Shown here one piece after another: positions 8,658 to 17,541 of a stretch of 64,000 nucleotides of DNA. The notes below the pieces were generated by a model, which saw nothing but the letters and a program-made list of their open reading frames with translations, searched no databases and was not told where the DNA came from. Where the stretch lies: the NCBI RefSeq assembly GCF_029211185.1, contig NZ_JARGDO010000013.1, positions 52,986 through 116,985 of the forward strand. The letters run 5' to 3'. Within the stretch, counting starts at the first letter, position 1. Each line of letters opens with the position of its first letter. This DNA comes from Tessaracoccus caeni. GTDB lineage: Bacteria > Actinomycetota > Actinomycetes > Propionibacteriales > Propionibacteriaceae. The position numbers were made by a program, and so were the translations under genes.

Positions 8658-9571
8658 CCCTTCACCGCTCCTGCCATGATGCCGGACACAAGGTGTCGTC
8701 CGGCAAGCGCGAACAGCGCCAGCAGCGGGATCGTGGCCAGCACCACACCCGCCATGATCAGCGCCATGTCCTTGAAATACGTTCCTTGCAGCAGCTGCAG
8801 CGCCACCGGCAGCGTGGGGTTGGTCGACCCCAAGACGACGAACGGCCAGAAGAAGTTGGTCCACGACGCCACGAACGTGAACAGCGCGAGCATCGCGGCC
8901 GCCGGACGCGCGGCGGGCAGGGCCACATGCCAGAAGGTCTCGATCATCGAGCACCCGTCCACGCGCGCCGCCTCGATCAACTCATACGGCAGCGCCTCCG
9001 AGAGGTACTGGGTCATCCAGAACACGCCGAAGGCGGTGACCATGCCCGGCACGATCACGGCGGCCAGGTTGCCCACCCAGCCGAGCTTGGCCATCACGAT
9101 GAACAGCGGGATGATGCCGAGCTGAGTGGGCACGGCCATGGTTCCCACCACGAAGGCGAGCAGACCCTTCTGCCCGCGGAAACGCAGCTTCGCGAAGGAG
9201 TAGCCGGCCAGCGTCGAGAAGAAAACCACCGAGATCGACGTGACCACCGCGACGATCACCGAGTTGAGCACCGCCCGCCAGAAGTCAATGTCTGCGGTGA
9301 GCACGCGCATGACGTTCTCGACGAAGTGGCCTTCGGGGATCGGCGACGGGATCGGGTTCTGCGCGATCGACGCGGCGGTGCTCGAGGCGAGCAGGAAGGC
9401 GTAGTACAGCGGGAAGGCGGAGATCACCAGGACGACGGCGAGCAGCAGGTAGGTGACCCAGCCCGGCTTGCGGATGCCGCCTTCCATGCCGCGCTTGCGA
9501 CGGGCGGCGCGCGCGGCGCCCTTGCCGGCGACCTGCTCGATCATCCCGATCGACATGTCCGGGGCGCTCAT
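8654..9571 (-). CDS. ABC sugar transporter permease, MalG type
   Basis: The protein has 305 residues with six predicted membrane segments and the cytoplasmic EAA loop EAARVDGCSMIETFWHVALP. It is the second permease of a carbohydrate uptake (CUT1) transporter. ATG 9571 overlaps the stop of the preceding permease gene (ATGA). No ATP-binding subunit is encoded in this operon; CUT1 systems of actinobacteria often share a MsiK-type ATPase encoded elsewhere, which is inferred here. Confidence 0.92.
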   Translation of the reverse strand: MSAPDMSIGMIEQVAGKGAARAARRKRGMEGGIRKPGWVTYLLLAVVLVISAFPLYYAFLLASSTAASIAQNPIPSPIPEGHFVENVMRVLTADIDFWRAVLNSVIVAVVTSISVVFFSTLAGYSFAKLRFRGQKGLLAFVVGTMAVPTQLGIIPLFIVMAKLGWVGNLAAVIVPGMVTAFGVFWMTQYLSEALPYELIEAARVDGCSMIETFWHVALPAARPAAAMLALFTFVASWTNFFWPFVVLGSTNPTLPVALQLLQGTYFKDMALIMAGVVLATIPLLALFALAGRHLVSGIMAGAVKG

Positions 9572-10557
9572 CGCGCGCCTCCCTTCTTGGCCTTGCGTCC
9601 ACGGGGCGCAGCCCCGCCGGAGTTGGCGATCCGGCTGGTCAGCCAGTAGTTGATGAGGGCGAAGGCCACGATCACGATGAAGAGGATCCATGCCACCGCG
9701 GCGGCGCGCCCGAAGTTTCGCTGGCTTCCCCAGCCCACCTCGTACATGAACATCGTGATGGTCATCCACTGCCGGTCGTTGCCGCCCAGGCCGATCTGGT
9801 CGAACATGCGCGGCTCGTCGAAGATCTGGAGCCCGCCGATGGTGGAGGTGATGATCACGAAGATCAACGTGGGACGAAGCATCGGGATGGTGACGGAGAA
9901 GAAGGTGTGGATGCGCGACGCGCCGTCCACCACCGCGGCCTCGATCACGTCGCGCGGAATGGCCTGCATCGCCGCCAGCACGATCAGGGTGTTGTAGCCC
10001 GTCCAGCGGAAGTTGACCATCGTCGCGATCGCGACATGGGCCGCCCAGGACTCGGCGTGCCATCCGATGGTCGGCAGGCCGAGCGAGGTGAGGGCGGCGT
10101 TCACCAGACCCGACTGATCGGCGAACATCTGATTGAAGATCAAGCCCACAGCGACGGGGGCCACGACGTAGGGCACCAGGACACCCATCCGCCAGAAGGT
10201 CTTGGCGCGCAGGTTGGCGTCGAGCACCGCGGCGATGAAGACCGCCATGATCACCTGCGGCACCGACGAGAGCAGGAAGATGCTGAAGGTGTTGCGCATG
10301 CCCTGCCAGAAGCGGGGCTGGCTCAGCACGTCCTGGAAGTTCTTCAGCCCGATGAAGCCCTGGTTGCCGGTGATCAGCCCCCACTTGTGCACGGAGACGA
10401 ACGCCGTATACAGCAGCGGGAAGAGGCCGACGAGCGCGAACAGGATGAAGAACGGGGCGATGTAGAGATAGGGCGCCGACTTCACGTCGAGCTTGCTCCA
10501 GAAGGCGCGCCCTGAAGAAGAGACGGGCGGCGGCGATGAGGGGGATGCGACGGACAC
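9568..10557 (-). CDS. ABC sugar transporter permease, MalF type
   Basis: The protein has about 329 residues with an N-terminal cytoplasmic stretch, six membrane segments and the EAA loop EAAVVDGASRIHTFFSVTIP. GTG 10557 was chosen because GAGGAG sits about 6-9 nt upstream; the longer frame starts in the hairpin behind the binding-protein gene. It pairs with the MalG-type permease encoded next to it. Confidence 0.9.
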   Translation of the reverse strand: MSVASPSSPPPVSSSGRAFWSKLDVKSAPYLYIAPFFILFALVGLFPLLYTAFVSVHKWGLITGNQGFIGLKNFQDVLSQPRFWQGMRNTFSIFLLSSVPQVIMAVFIAAVLDANLRAKTFWRMGVLVPYVVAPVAVGLIFNQMFADQSGLVNAALTSLGLPTIGWHAESWAAHVAIATMVNFRWTGYNTLIVLAAMQAIPRDVIEAAVVDGASRIHTFFSVTIPMLRPTLIFVIITSTIGGLQIFDEPRMFDQIGLGGNDRQWMTITMFMYEVGWGSQRNFGRAAAVAWILFIVIVAFALINYWLTSRIANSGGAAPRGRKAKKGGAR

Positions 10558-10593
10558 GGACGGCTCCTCGGGCTGCGATGGTCGGGAGTGAGC

Positions 10594-10621
10594 GGGGCGG
10601 GGCTCGGAGGGGCCCCGCCCC
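10594..10621 (-). terminator. Intra-operon hairpin after the binding-protein gene
   Basis: A perfect 10-bp stem, GGGGCGGGGC and GCCCCGCCCC with an 8-nt loop, lies between the binding-protein and permease genes. Such hairpins commonly stabilise or partly attenuate the transcript so that the binding protein is made in excess. Confidence 0.6.
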
Positions 10622-10641
10622 ACGTCTTTGCTCGTCAGGCC

Positions 10642-11967
10642 CTACCCGAGGGCGGAGATGTCCGACGCGGCGGTGGCCCAGGAATCAGCCGGGCTATCGG
10701 TCTTGTCGACGTCGACGCGGTTGATCGCCTGGGAGATGGCGGCGCGGTAGGCGAAGTAGTTCGGGCCCTTGAACGGGTTGACGGTGACGGCCTTCGCCCG
10801 ATCGGCCAGGATTTGACCGGTGGGAGCGTCGTTGAAGAACGGGTTCGTCACCGACAGCAGATCCTCGCTCTCGAGAGCGGTCACCTGGCTCGGGAAGGTG
10901 CCCTTCAGCTTGAAGGCCTTGATCTGCTGCTCCGGGGCGGTCAGCCACGCGGCCAGCTTCTTGGCCTCCTCGACGTTCTTGCCCTGCGCGGGCACGGTCA
11001 GGAACGAGCCGCCCCAGTTTCCGCCGCCGCCGGGGAACTGGTTGGCGATGTCCCAGCCTTCCATGCCGGCCGCGTTGCCTTCGATGACGCCGAGCATCCA
11101 ACCCGGGCACAGCATGGTAGCGAAGCTGCCCTTCTCCTCCTTGTTCTGGAAGGCGTTCTGCCAGTCGGGGGTCCACTGCTGCAGGCCGGCCGAGAGCTGA
11201 TCGTCGACGGAGGCAGCGAGCAGCTGGTCGTAGGTGGCCCGGATCGCGGTGTTCTCGTCGAGCGGGATCAGGGTCTCCTCGGGCTGGGTGGAGGAGAACG
11301 GGTTCTCCATCTGGTTCACCATGCCCTGGAAGATGGCGTCGGCGGAGTCGAACCAGGCGGCGTCGGACGTGGCGACGAAGGTCTTGCCGACGGCGAAGTA
11401 GTCCTCCCACGTGCTGCCGAGCAGGGTGGCGACCTCTTCGCGGTCGGTCGGCAGGCCCGCGGCCTTGAACAGGTCGGAGCGGTAGCAGACGGCCTCCGGG
11501 CCGATGTCTGTGCCGTAGCCGACGAGTTTGCCGTCCGCGGTAGTGGCCTGGGCCGACTTCCAGTCGAGCCAACGATCGGCGACGCTTGAGTCGGTGAGGT
11601 CGTAGAGCAGGTCCGCGCTCTGCATGATCTCGGGAAGCCAGTCCACCTCGACGCCTTCGATGTCGGACAGGCCCGAGCCCGCGGCCAGCTTGGTCATGAA
11701 GTTCTCGCGCGCCTCGTCGGAGGTGGCGGCCTTCTTCTCCACCACCTTGATGCCGGGATTCAGCTCGCTGTACTCGGCCAGCAGGTCGTTGTAGCCGAAC
11801 TCGTTGAAGGTCGCGACGGTGAGCGTGATCTCGCCGTCGACGGCGCCCCCGCTACTGCTGGCGCTACCGGAGGGTTCGTTGGACGGGGTGCTCGGAGAGC
11901 ATCCGGCGAGCATGAGGGCCGCTGCGCCGGCCAACGCCGTTCCTCGCAGCAGGATATGTGAGCGCAT
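10642..11967 (-). CDS. ABC sugar-binding lipoprotein
   Basis: The protein has 441 residues with a lipoprotein signal peptide (lipobox LAGC, Cys23), a Ser/Gly linker, and an extracellular solute-binding domain of the carbohydrate (SBP_bac_1) group, with the family landmarks EVDWLPEIMQ, YRSDLFKAAGLP and ALCPGWMLG-like segments. It captures the substrate for the two following permeases. It is the first gene of the operon and is preceded by two LacI-type operators. Confidence 0.93.
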   Translation of the reverse strand: MRSHILLRGTALAGAAALMLAGCSPSTPSNEPSGSASSSGGAVDGEITLTVATFNEFGYNDLLAEYSELNPGIKVVEKKAATSDEARENFMTKLAAGSGLSDIEGVEVDWLPEIMQSADLLYDLTDSSVADRWLDWKSAQATTADGKLVGYGTDIGPEAVCYRSDLFKAAGLPTDREEVATLLGSTWEDYFAVGKTFVATSDAAWFDSADAIFQGMVNQMENPFSSTQPEETLIPLDENTAIRATYDQLLAASVDDQLSAGLQQWTPDWQNAFQNKEEKGSFATMLCPGWMLGVIEGNAAGMEGWDIANQFPGGGGNWGGSFLTVPAQGKNVEEAKKLAAWLTAPEQQIKAFKLKGTFPSQVTALESEDLLSVTNPFFNDAPTGQILADRAKAVTVNPFKGPNYFAYRAAISQAINRVDVDKTDSPADSWATAASDISALG

Positions 11968-12018
11968 GGTGACTCCTTCGTCTGGGATGTGCCGGCGGGG
12001 TTGCGTTGTTGCGAACCA

Positions 12019-12056
12019 CTGAGAGCGCTTCCATTACATCCTGGGAGCGCTCTCAC
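12019..12056. promoter_or_regulatory. Tandem LacI-family operators
   Basis: Two sites with the AGCGCT centre typical of LacI-family operators lie 50-90 bp upstream of the binding-protein ATG: CTGAGAGCGCTTCCA (12,019-12,033) and GGGAGCGCTCTCAC (12,043-12,056). They are 24 bp apart centre to centre. The likely ligand is the LacI-type protein encoded at the end of the same operon. Confidence 0.75.
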
Positions 12057-12114
12057 CGTCAAGGGCGAACGAGGATTTCTAGGTTGCAGTTCGATAACAA
12101 ACCAGCGGCGCCGG

Positions 12115-13011
12115 TCAGCCGCCCAGCTCGTCGGTGTTCAACGTGTCGCAGGAGCGCGGGTCGCCGGACGAGAAGCCCTTGTCCACCCAGTACTGGCGCA
12201 TCGCCGACGAGCCGTGCGTCCAGCTCTCCGGCACGACGCGGCCGCCCTGCTGTTTCTGGATGTGGTCGTCGCCCACGGCGCTGGCCGCGTCGGCGATGCG
12301 CTTGAGGTCGTCGGCCGTCACCTTTTCGATGGGCGACTCCGGATCACGGACGGTGTTGTCGAAGAACACCCCCGCGTAGCAATCGGCCTGCAGCTCCAGC
12401 CTCACCTGGCCCGACGTCGGACCGCTGCCGTCGTTGCGCGAACGCGCGCGCTCCATGTCGCCGGTCAGGTTGGAGATGTGATGGCCCCATTCATGCCCGA
12501 CGACGTAGAGCTCAGCGGCGTCGCCACCCTTCGCGCCGAGCTGATCGAGCAGCTGACCGAGGAAGGTGGAGTCGACGTAGATGGTCTTGTCGCCGGGGCA
12601 ATAGAACGGCCCCATCTCGGTGGCACCCATGCCGCAGGCGGTGGACACCTGGCCACTGAAGATCTCCATCTCCGGCGACTCGTAGCCATCGACGACGCTC
12701 GACCAGTAGTCGTCCAGGGCCACGTAGTAGGCATCCCAGCGGCAGTCGCGGTTCTCCGCCACGTCCGCCCCTGTCACGCACCCGGACTTCTGCTGCACCA
12801 CCTGGGGCTCGGGTTCGTAATCCGTCCCGCCCAGCAATGCCATGGGGTCGATCCCCAGGCTGGGCCCAAGGAAGACGGCCAAGAGCAGGAGCACGATGCC
12901 GCCGGCGCCACCGCCGATCGCGAGACCCCCACGCCGGCGGCCGCCACCGCCGCTGCCGCCTCCGTAGCGCACGCGCGAGTGATCGATGCGCGCATTGTCG
13001 CGATACTCCAT
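12115..13011 (-). CDS. YpfJ-family neutral zinc metallopeptidase
   Basis: The protein has 298 residues. It has a short cytoplasmic start, a Gly/Arg-rich stretch, one membrane segment (about 35-52), then an extracytoplasmic domain with the zinc motif HEWGHH (173-178) and the downstream ELQADCYAG segment that supplies a further ligand. Four cysteines could form disulfides. These are the features of the YpfJ/predicted neutral zinc metalloprotease family (PF04228), with substrates unknown. ATG 13,011 follows GGAGGCGTC. It is divergent from the NUDIX gene. Confidence 0.92.
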   Translation of the reverse strand: MEYRDNARIDHSRVRYGGGSGGGGRRRGGLAIGGGAGGIVLLLLAVFLGPSLGIDPMALLGGTDYEPEPQVVQQKSGCVTGADVAENRDCRWDAYYVALDDYWSSVVDGYESPEMEIFSGQVSTACGMGATEMGPFYCPGDKTIYVDSTFLGQLLDQLGAKGGDAAELYVVGHEWGHHISNLTGDMERARSRNDGSGPTSGQVRLELQADCYAGVFFDNTVRDPESPIEKVTADDLKRIADAASAVGDDHIQKQQGGRVVPESWTHGSSAMRQYWVDKGFSSGDPRSCDTLNTDELGG

Positions 13012-13090
13012 GACGCCTCCTGGGTGCCCCGGACCAGCTGTGAACGCCATGCTACCGGTGTCCCATCCTCACCCCCGGTAGACTGAGCGG

Positions 13091-13780
13091 ATGCGCGTCG
13101 TCGGTGTCACCAGTCCTGTGGGTGTCCCCGTTGTGCAGTTCGACGTGCGTCACGGGGCGCATCCGCAGACCACCTTGTTCGAGCGCGGCTTCATCCCCCT
13201 GCGCCCGTTGTCTGCGGTGCTCGGGAGCGACGGGGATATCGTCTACACCTGCCTGGTGCGCGAGGCCAGGCCGTCCGATCGACGGCCCGTCGAGCGACAC
13301 AGCGTGCATGTCAAAGGCCAGGGCACTCCCGTCGACTACCAACGCGTCGGCGTCTATGCACTGGTGACGTCGTCGCGCGGGCTCCTCGGCACCGTGAACT
13401 CCTCCCTCACCGGCGCCCCCGGCGTCTGGACGCTGCCCGGCGGCGGCGTCGACCCCGGCGAGTCGCCCTCCGATGCGCTGCTCCGCGAGATCTACGAGGA
13501 GACCGGTCAGGACATCGTCATCGAGCGCGTCCTTGCCCTCGAGTCCGAGCACTGGGTGGGACACTCCCTGGCCGGACGACTGGAAGACTTCCACGCCCTC
13601 CGGCTCATCTACGGCGCAACCTGCCCCTCCCCCAGCGACCCGGTCGTGCACGATGTCGGCGGGTCCACCGCGTCCGCGGGTTGGATTCCGCTGCACACCT
13701 GGCGCCGGCTGCAGTGGACCAACGCCTCCCGGATGCTGCTGGCCCGCTATTCGCGCCATTTGCCGCGTCTCGCGAGCTGA
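13091..13780 (+). CDS. NUDIX hydrolase with N-terminal extension
   Basis: The protein has 229 residues. The Nudix box GGGVDPGESPSDALLREIYEETGQ is at about 117-140 and is complete (Gx5Ex7REUxEExGU). About 90 residues precede the Nudix domain and contain FERGFIPLRPLSAVLGSDGD, which is not recognised. It should hydrolyse a nucleoside diphosphate linked to another moiety; the substrate cannot be told. It is monocistronic and ends before a bidirectional terminator. Confidence 0.88.
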   Translation: MRVVGVTSPVGVPVVQFDVRHGAHPQTTLFERGFIPLRPLSAVLGSDGDIVYTCLVREARPSDRRPVERHSVHVKGQGTPVDYQRVGVYALVTSSRGLLGTVNSSLTGAPGVWTLPGGGVDPGESPSDALLREIYEETGQDIVIERVLALESEHWVGHSLAGRLEDFHALRLIYGATCPSPSDPVVHDVGGSTASAGWIPLHTWRRLQWTNASRMLLARYSRHLPRLAS

Positions 13781-13880
13781 AAACCCGATTAACCGATCAT
13801 AACGCTGGTTATTTGGCGCAAGCTGCGAAATAGGTACAGGCCGCGCCGAATAGGCATCTTTATGAGCATCCTTGGAAAAG

Positions 13881-13914
13881 AAATGTGCCCCGCGGCGAAC
13901 CGCGGGGCACATTT
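13881..13914. terminator. Bidirectional terminator
   Basis: A perfect 15-bp stem (AAATGTGCCCCGCGG and its complement) with loop CGAA lies between the convergent NUDIX and Bax-inhibitor genes. Confidence 0.85.
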
Positions 13915-13932
13915 CAGGAGAGCTAAAAGGTT

Positions 13933-13959
13933 CCGCAGGTAGGTGCCACCTACTTGCGG
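13933..13959. terminator. Second hairpin before the Bax-inhibitor-like gene end
   Basis: CCGCAGGTAGGTG (13,933-13,945) and CACCTACTTGCGG (13,947-13,959) form a near-perfect inverted repeat 12 bp beyond the stop of the leftward gene. Confidence 0.6.
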
Positions 13960-13970
13960 GATCTCTAAGG

Positions 13971-14768
13971 CTAGTCGCCCCTGAAGTAGGACAGGATGCG
14001 CAGCATCTCGACGTAGAGCCACACCAGGGTGACGGTGATGCCCAGGGCGCCGCGCCAGGACTCGGACGCCGGAGCGCGCATCGCGATGCCCTGCTCGATG
14101 CTGTCGAAGTCGACCACGAGGTTCATCACGGCCAGCGCGACGGCCAGCAGCGACACGGCGATCGAGATCCACCCGGCCTGCGGGCCGATCTCACGGAGAG
14201 CGGTGTTGGATCCCGAGATCAGGGACACGACGAAGTTGACGATCATGACGCCCGCGAAGGCGATGGTGCCGATGGTGACCATCTTGCGGAACTTCGGGGT
14301 GACGCGCAGGTTGAAGAACTTGTACGCGGCCAAGGTGACGGCGGCCGTCACGAAGGTGGCGAGCACGGCCTGCACGACGATGCCGGGGTAGAGAACCTGG
14401 AAGAACTTCGAGATCGCACCCACGAAAACGCCCTCGACAAGGGCGTACAAGAGGACGCCACCGGCCGAGATGTTGGGGCGGCGAGCGACCACGAAGACGA
14501 CGACCAGGCCTGCGATGGCCGAACCGATCCACGCGGGGTACAGGAACTGCATGGGGAGCAGCATCCAGGTGGCGATCGCGGCGGCGAAAACGGTGCCGAG
14601 CGTGATGGCCGACTTGGCGATCACGTCGTCGAGGGTCATCACGCCGCCGGGCTGCGGCATCTGCTGCTGGAGGTACGGGTCAGGACCATAGCCCTGCTGC
14701 AGGTGACCCTGCTGCTGGGCGCCGCCGTGAGCGAAGGCGTCCGGCCGTCCGATGATGGGATTTGCCAT
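13971..14768 (-). CDS. Bax inhibitor-1/YccA-family membrane protein
   Basis: The protein has 265 residues: a Gln/Gly-rich cytoplasmic N-terminus of about 45 residues, then seven predicted membrane segments. The C-terminal LVWLYVEMLRILSYFRGD matches the BI-1/YccA signature. Family members are multi-pass membrane proteins linked to calcium or proton leak and to protease regulation; the role in actinobacteria is not established. ATG 14,768 was chosen because MANPIIGRP begins the conserved part. A -10-like TACAAT (14,819-14,814, minus strand) lies upstream. Confidence 0.9.
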   Translation of the reverse strand: MANPIIGRPDAFAHGGAQQQGHLQQGYGPDPYLQQQMPQPGGVMTLDDVIAKSAITLGTVFAAAIATWMLLPMQFLYPAWIGSAIAGLVVVFVVARRPNISAGGVLLYALVEGVFVGAISKFFQVLYPGIVVQAVLATFVTAAVTLAAYKFFNLRVTPKFRKMVTIGTIAFAGVMIVNFVVSLISGSNTALREIGPQAGWISIAVSLLAVALAVMNLVVDFDSIEQGIAMRAPASESWRGALGITVTLVWLYVEMLRILSYFRGD

Positions 14769-15082
14769 GGTGCACGTTGCTTTCTTGTCTCTGTCACACA
14801 GGGAGTGACCTCCATTGTAGGGGACCGGCCAAGAGAGGCGACTCTCCCGCAATCCGGTGTCGCCCCTCGGCGACCGGGCGCCGCTCCGTCCGTGGGCATC
14901 GCCTCATCTAGCAGACATGCACGCCTTTCCTTTCTCGAGGCGCCGAAAAAGATCGCGCATCGTCCATTTCAGCTCACTAAGGAAAGGCAACACTAAGGAG
15001 GACTGGCAACTGAGGGAAGCCATTCCTGCCTTGAGGGAAAAGCAATTCCGGAGAAGAATTGGCGGATAAGGAGGGAAAAGAC
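14769..15082. other. 314-bp divergent intergenic region
   Basis: This gap holds the leftward -10-like element TACAAT (14,819-14,814) for the Bax-inhibitor-like gene and a purine-rich leader before the VIT1-type gene. CACTAAGGA occurs twice 16 bp apart near 14,975-15,000, which could be a regulator site. No open reading frame here looks coding. Confidence 0.45.
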
Positions 15083-15814
15083 ATGACCAGCGTGCTCGAA
15101 CAATCGGTGGGCGAAGAAAGCGTCGAGCGCCCCGCTCGCATCGGGTCGAAGCTCAACTGGCTGCGCGCCGGCGTGCTGGGGGCCAACGACGGCATCGTCT
15201 CGGTGGCCGGCGTCGTCATCGGTGTCGCCGCCGCCACACCCGGACATACCGTGGCCATCGCCACCGCCGGCATCGCTGCTCTCGTCGCGGGCGCCTTCTC
15301 GATGGCCGGCGGCGAATACGTCTCGGTCAGCACTCAGCGCGACACGGAACGCGCCCTGCTCGACCGCAAACGCTGGGATCTCTCCCACCATCCGGACGAG
15401 GAACTCGACGGGCTGGCCGGGTTCTACCGCCGACGCGGTGTCTCGCCCGAGGTGTCCCGGCAGGTGGCACGCGAACTGAGCAGACACGACGCGCTGGCCG
15501 CGCACGCCGAACTCGAGCTGGGCTTGGATCCCGACGAGCTGACCAGCCCCTGGCATGCGGCCTTGTCGTCGTTCGTCGCGTTCTTCGCCGGCGCACTCAT
15601 CCCGCTGGTGGCCATCCTGTTGCCGCTCGGCACCAGCTCAAGCCTGGTCGCTGTCGCCGCGGTGATCGTCGGCCTGGTGGCGACGGGGTGGATCAGCTCG
15701 GCCCTCGGCGACGCGCCGCGCTGGCCGGCTATCCGCCGCAACGTGCTGATGGGCTCGGCCACGATGGCGACCACGCATGTGATCGGTCTGATCTTCGGCG
15801 TCGCCATCTCGTGA
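15083..15814 (+). CDS. VIT1/CCC1-family iron/manganese transporter
   Basis: The protein has 243 residues. It has the family opening NWLRAGVLGANDGIVSVAGVVIGVAAA, the GAFSMAGGEYVSVSTQRD motif that follows the second membrane helix, a central cytoplasmic helical hairpin, and three more membrane segments. Family members move Fe2+ or Mn2+ out of the cytoplasm. ATG 15,083 follows GGAGGG; the longer TTG frame is rejected. It converges on the ABC exporter gene with a 2-bp gap. Confidence 0.92.
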   Translation: MTSVLEQSVGEESVERPARIGSKLNWLRAGVLGANDGIVSVAGVVIGVAAATPGHTVAIATAGIAALVAGAFSMAGGEYVSVSTQRDTERALLDRKRWDLSHHPDEELDGLAGFYRRRGVSPEVSRQVARELSRHDALAAHAELELGLDPDELTSPWHAALSSFVAFFAGALIPLVAILLPLGTSSSLVAVAAVIVGLVATGWISSALGDAPRWPAIRRNVLMGSATMATTHVIGLIFGVAIS

Positions 15815-15816
15815 GA

Positions 15817-17541
15817 TCAATGGCCGCGTAGCCGCTCCAACAGTTCGGGGGCGATCCGTCCACGATCGAGGGCGACCACTTGGTTGGCATCGGCGATCCG
15901 GTCCAGATCGTGGGTGGATTCGATGAGGGTGGCCCCGGGTCGGGCGGCGCGGAGGCTGGAGCGCACCCGAGCGGAGAGCGCCGGATCGAGGTGGGCCGTG
16001 AACTCGTCGAGGAGGAACACGTCGGCGGGGCCGAGCAGCGCCCGCGCCAGGGCGAGCCGCTGCCGTTGCCCTCCCGAGAGCCGCTGGCCGTGCTCGCCGA
16101 CGACGGTGGCCAACGCGTCGGGCATCGCGCGGACCTCGTCAGCGAGGTGAGCGATACGCAGTGCCTCCCACAGCTGTTCCTCGCCAGCCTGGGGGGCGGC
16201 GAGCCGCAGATTCTCGGCGATGGTGCCGGGCATCAGATGAGTCTGCTGGCTGACCAGCGCCAGCCGGGAACGAAGCTCATCCAGGCGCACTCGGCGGGCA
16301 TCCATCCCGCCGATGAGGACCGCCCCGTCGGATGGATCGTCGACGCGGAGCGCGAGGCTCATCAACGTGGACTTGCCGGAGCCTGATACGCCCACCAGGC
16401 AGCAGTGGCTGCCCGCAGGCACCTCGACGGTGACGTCGTCGAGGGCTGCCTCCCTGGCGACGCCCGCGCCGGGATAGCGGTAGCCGATGCCCTGCCACGA
16501 CACGCTCAATGGGCCTGCGGGCAAGGAGCGGGGATCTTTCGGGTCGCTGACGGCCGGCGGCGCGGTCACGGCCTGATGCACGCGCCGCGCGGCGGCCAGC
16601 GACGCGTCCAGGCCGGCCATGAACTCGCTCACCGGAGCGGTGCTGTCGAACAGCTTCCACGCCGCGGCCACCGTCACCGCGAGCGACACGATGTCGAGCC
16701 CGGCCGCCAGCCCTGCAAGCGCGACGGCCAGCGTGGTGCCTGCCATGACGGCGGTCTGCAGGCCCGCGCGGACCGCCTGCATGCGGGCACGGGGCGCCTC
16801 GTCGGCGGCGATCTGCGCGTCCAGCGCGGCCATCTCGTCCAGCCGCCGCGTCGCATGGCCGTAGCCGGTGACCTCGGCCATGCCCTGCAGCGAGTCGGTG
16901 AGGTGCTGGCCCAACCGGCCTCGTCGCTCGGCGGCACGACCGGCCGCAACGAGCGAACGGGAGGCCCCGAGCCAAGGAACAGCCAGGCCGCTGACAAGCA
17001 GCCCGACGGCGAGCAGACCCGCGACCGGCGAGGACACGGCCGCCCCAACGACGCCAACCCCGATCAGCGGGATGGTGACCGCCGTGATCGCGGGCGGGAA
17101 GGTGTGCGCGAAGAACACCTCGATCCGGTCGACGTCCTTGGTGGCGCGCACCATCAGGTCGCCCGAGGTGGAGGCGTGCATCACTATCGGCGCCTGCGGC
17201 ACCAGCGCCCGGTACAGCTCGACGCGCAGCAGCTCGAGCGCCGTGAACGCCACCAGGTGGGCGAAGAACTGCTCCAGGTAGCGGCTGACACCCTTGACCA
17301 GGGCGAGCACCACCAGCAGGATCACGAGCCCGGTAGCGGTGCGAGGCAGCCACCCGGGATCCACCATCGACAGACCGCCGACATCGGCGGCGAGCCGCGT
17401 CACCGCCCCGGCGCCCACGGCCAGCAGTCCCAGCCCGGCCAGCCGCTCGACGTGCCGGAACACCACCGAGAGCCCCAGCGGGCTGAGCACCGGCCTGGTC
17501 ACCCGTAGCAGCCAGCCCACGGCCTCACGCGTCGGTGCCAT
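15817..17541 (-). CDS. ABC exporter, fused membrane and ATPase domains (CydC-like half)
   Basis: The protein has about 574 residues: six membrane helices (about 20-310) followed by an ATPase domain. The Walker A is GVSGSGKST, the signature LSGGQRQRLA and the Walker B VFLLDEFTA. It overlaps the end of the neighbouring ABC gene by 17 bp, so the two halves are almost certainly made together as a heterodimer. Such pairs include CydDC (thiol export) and siderophore importers of the IrtAB/YbtPQ type; the sequence alone does not settle which. No cytochrome bd genes are nearby, while a putative metallophore operon ends 55 bp upstream of the partner gene. Confidence 0.88.
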   Translation of the reverse strand: MAPTREAVGWLLRVTRPVLSPLGLSVVFRHVERLAGLGLLAVGAGAVTRLAADVGGLSMVDPGWLPRTATGLVILLVVLALVKGVSRYLEQFFAHLVAFTALELLRVELYRALVPQAPIVMHASTSGDLMVRATKDVDRIEVFFAHTFPPAITAVTIPLIGVGVVGAAVSSPVAGLLAVGLLVSGLAVPWLGASRSLVAAGRAAERRGRLGQHLTDSLQGMAEVTGYGHATRRLDEMAALDAQIAADEAPRARMQAVRAGLQTAVMAGTTLAVALAGLAAGLDIVSLAVTVAAAWKLFDSTAPVSEFMAGLDASLAAARRVHQAVTAPPAVSDPKDPRSLPAGPLSVSWQGIGYRYPGAGVAREAALDDVTVEVPAGSHCCLVGVSGSGKSTLMSLALRVDDPSDGAVLIGGMDARRVRLDELRSRLALVSQQTHLMPGTIAENLRLAAPQAGEEQLWEALRIAHLADEVRAMPDALATVVGEHGQRLSGGQRQRLALARALLGPADVFLLDEFTAHLDPALSARVRSSLRAARPGATLIESTHDLDRIADANQVVALDRGRIAPELLERLRGH

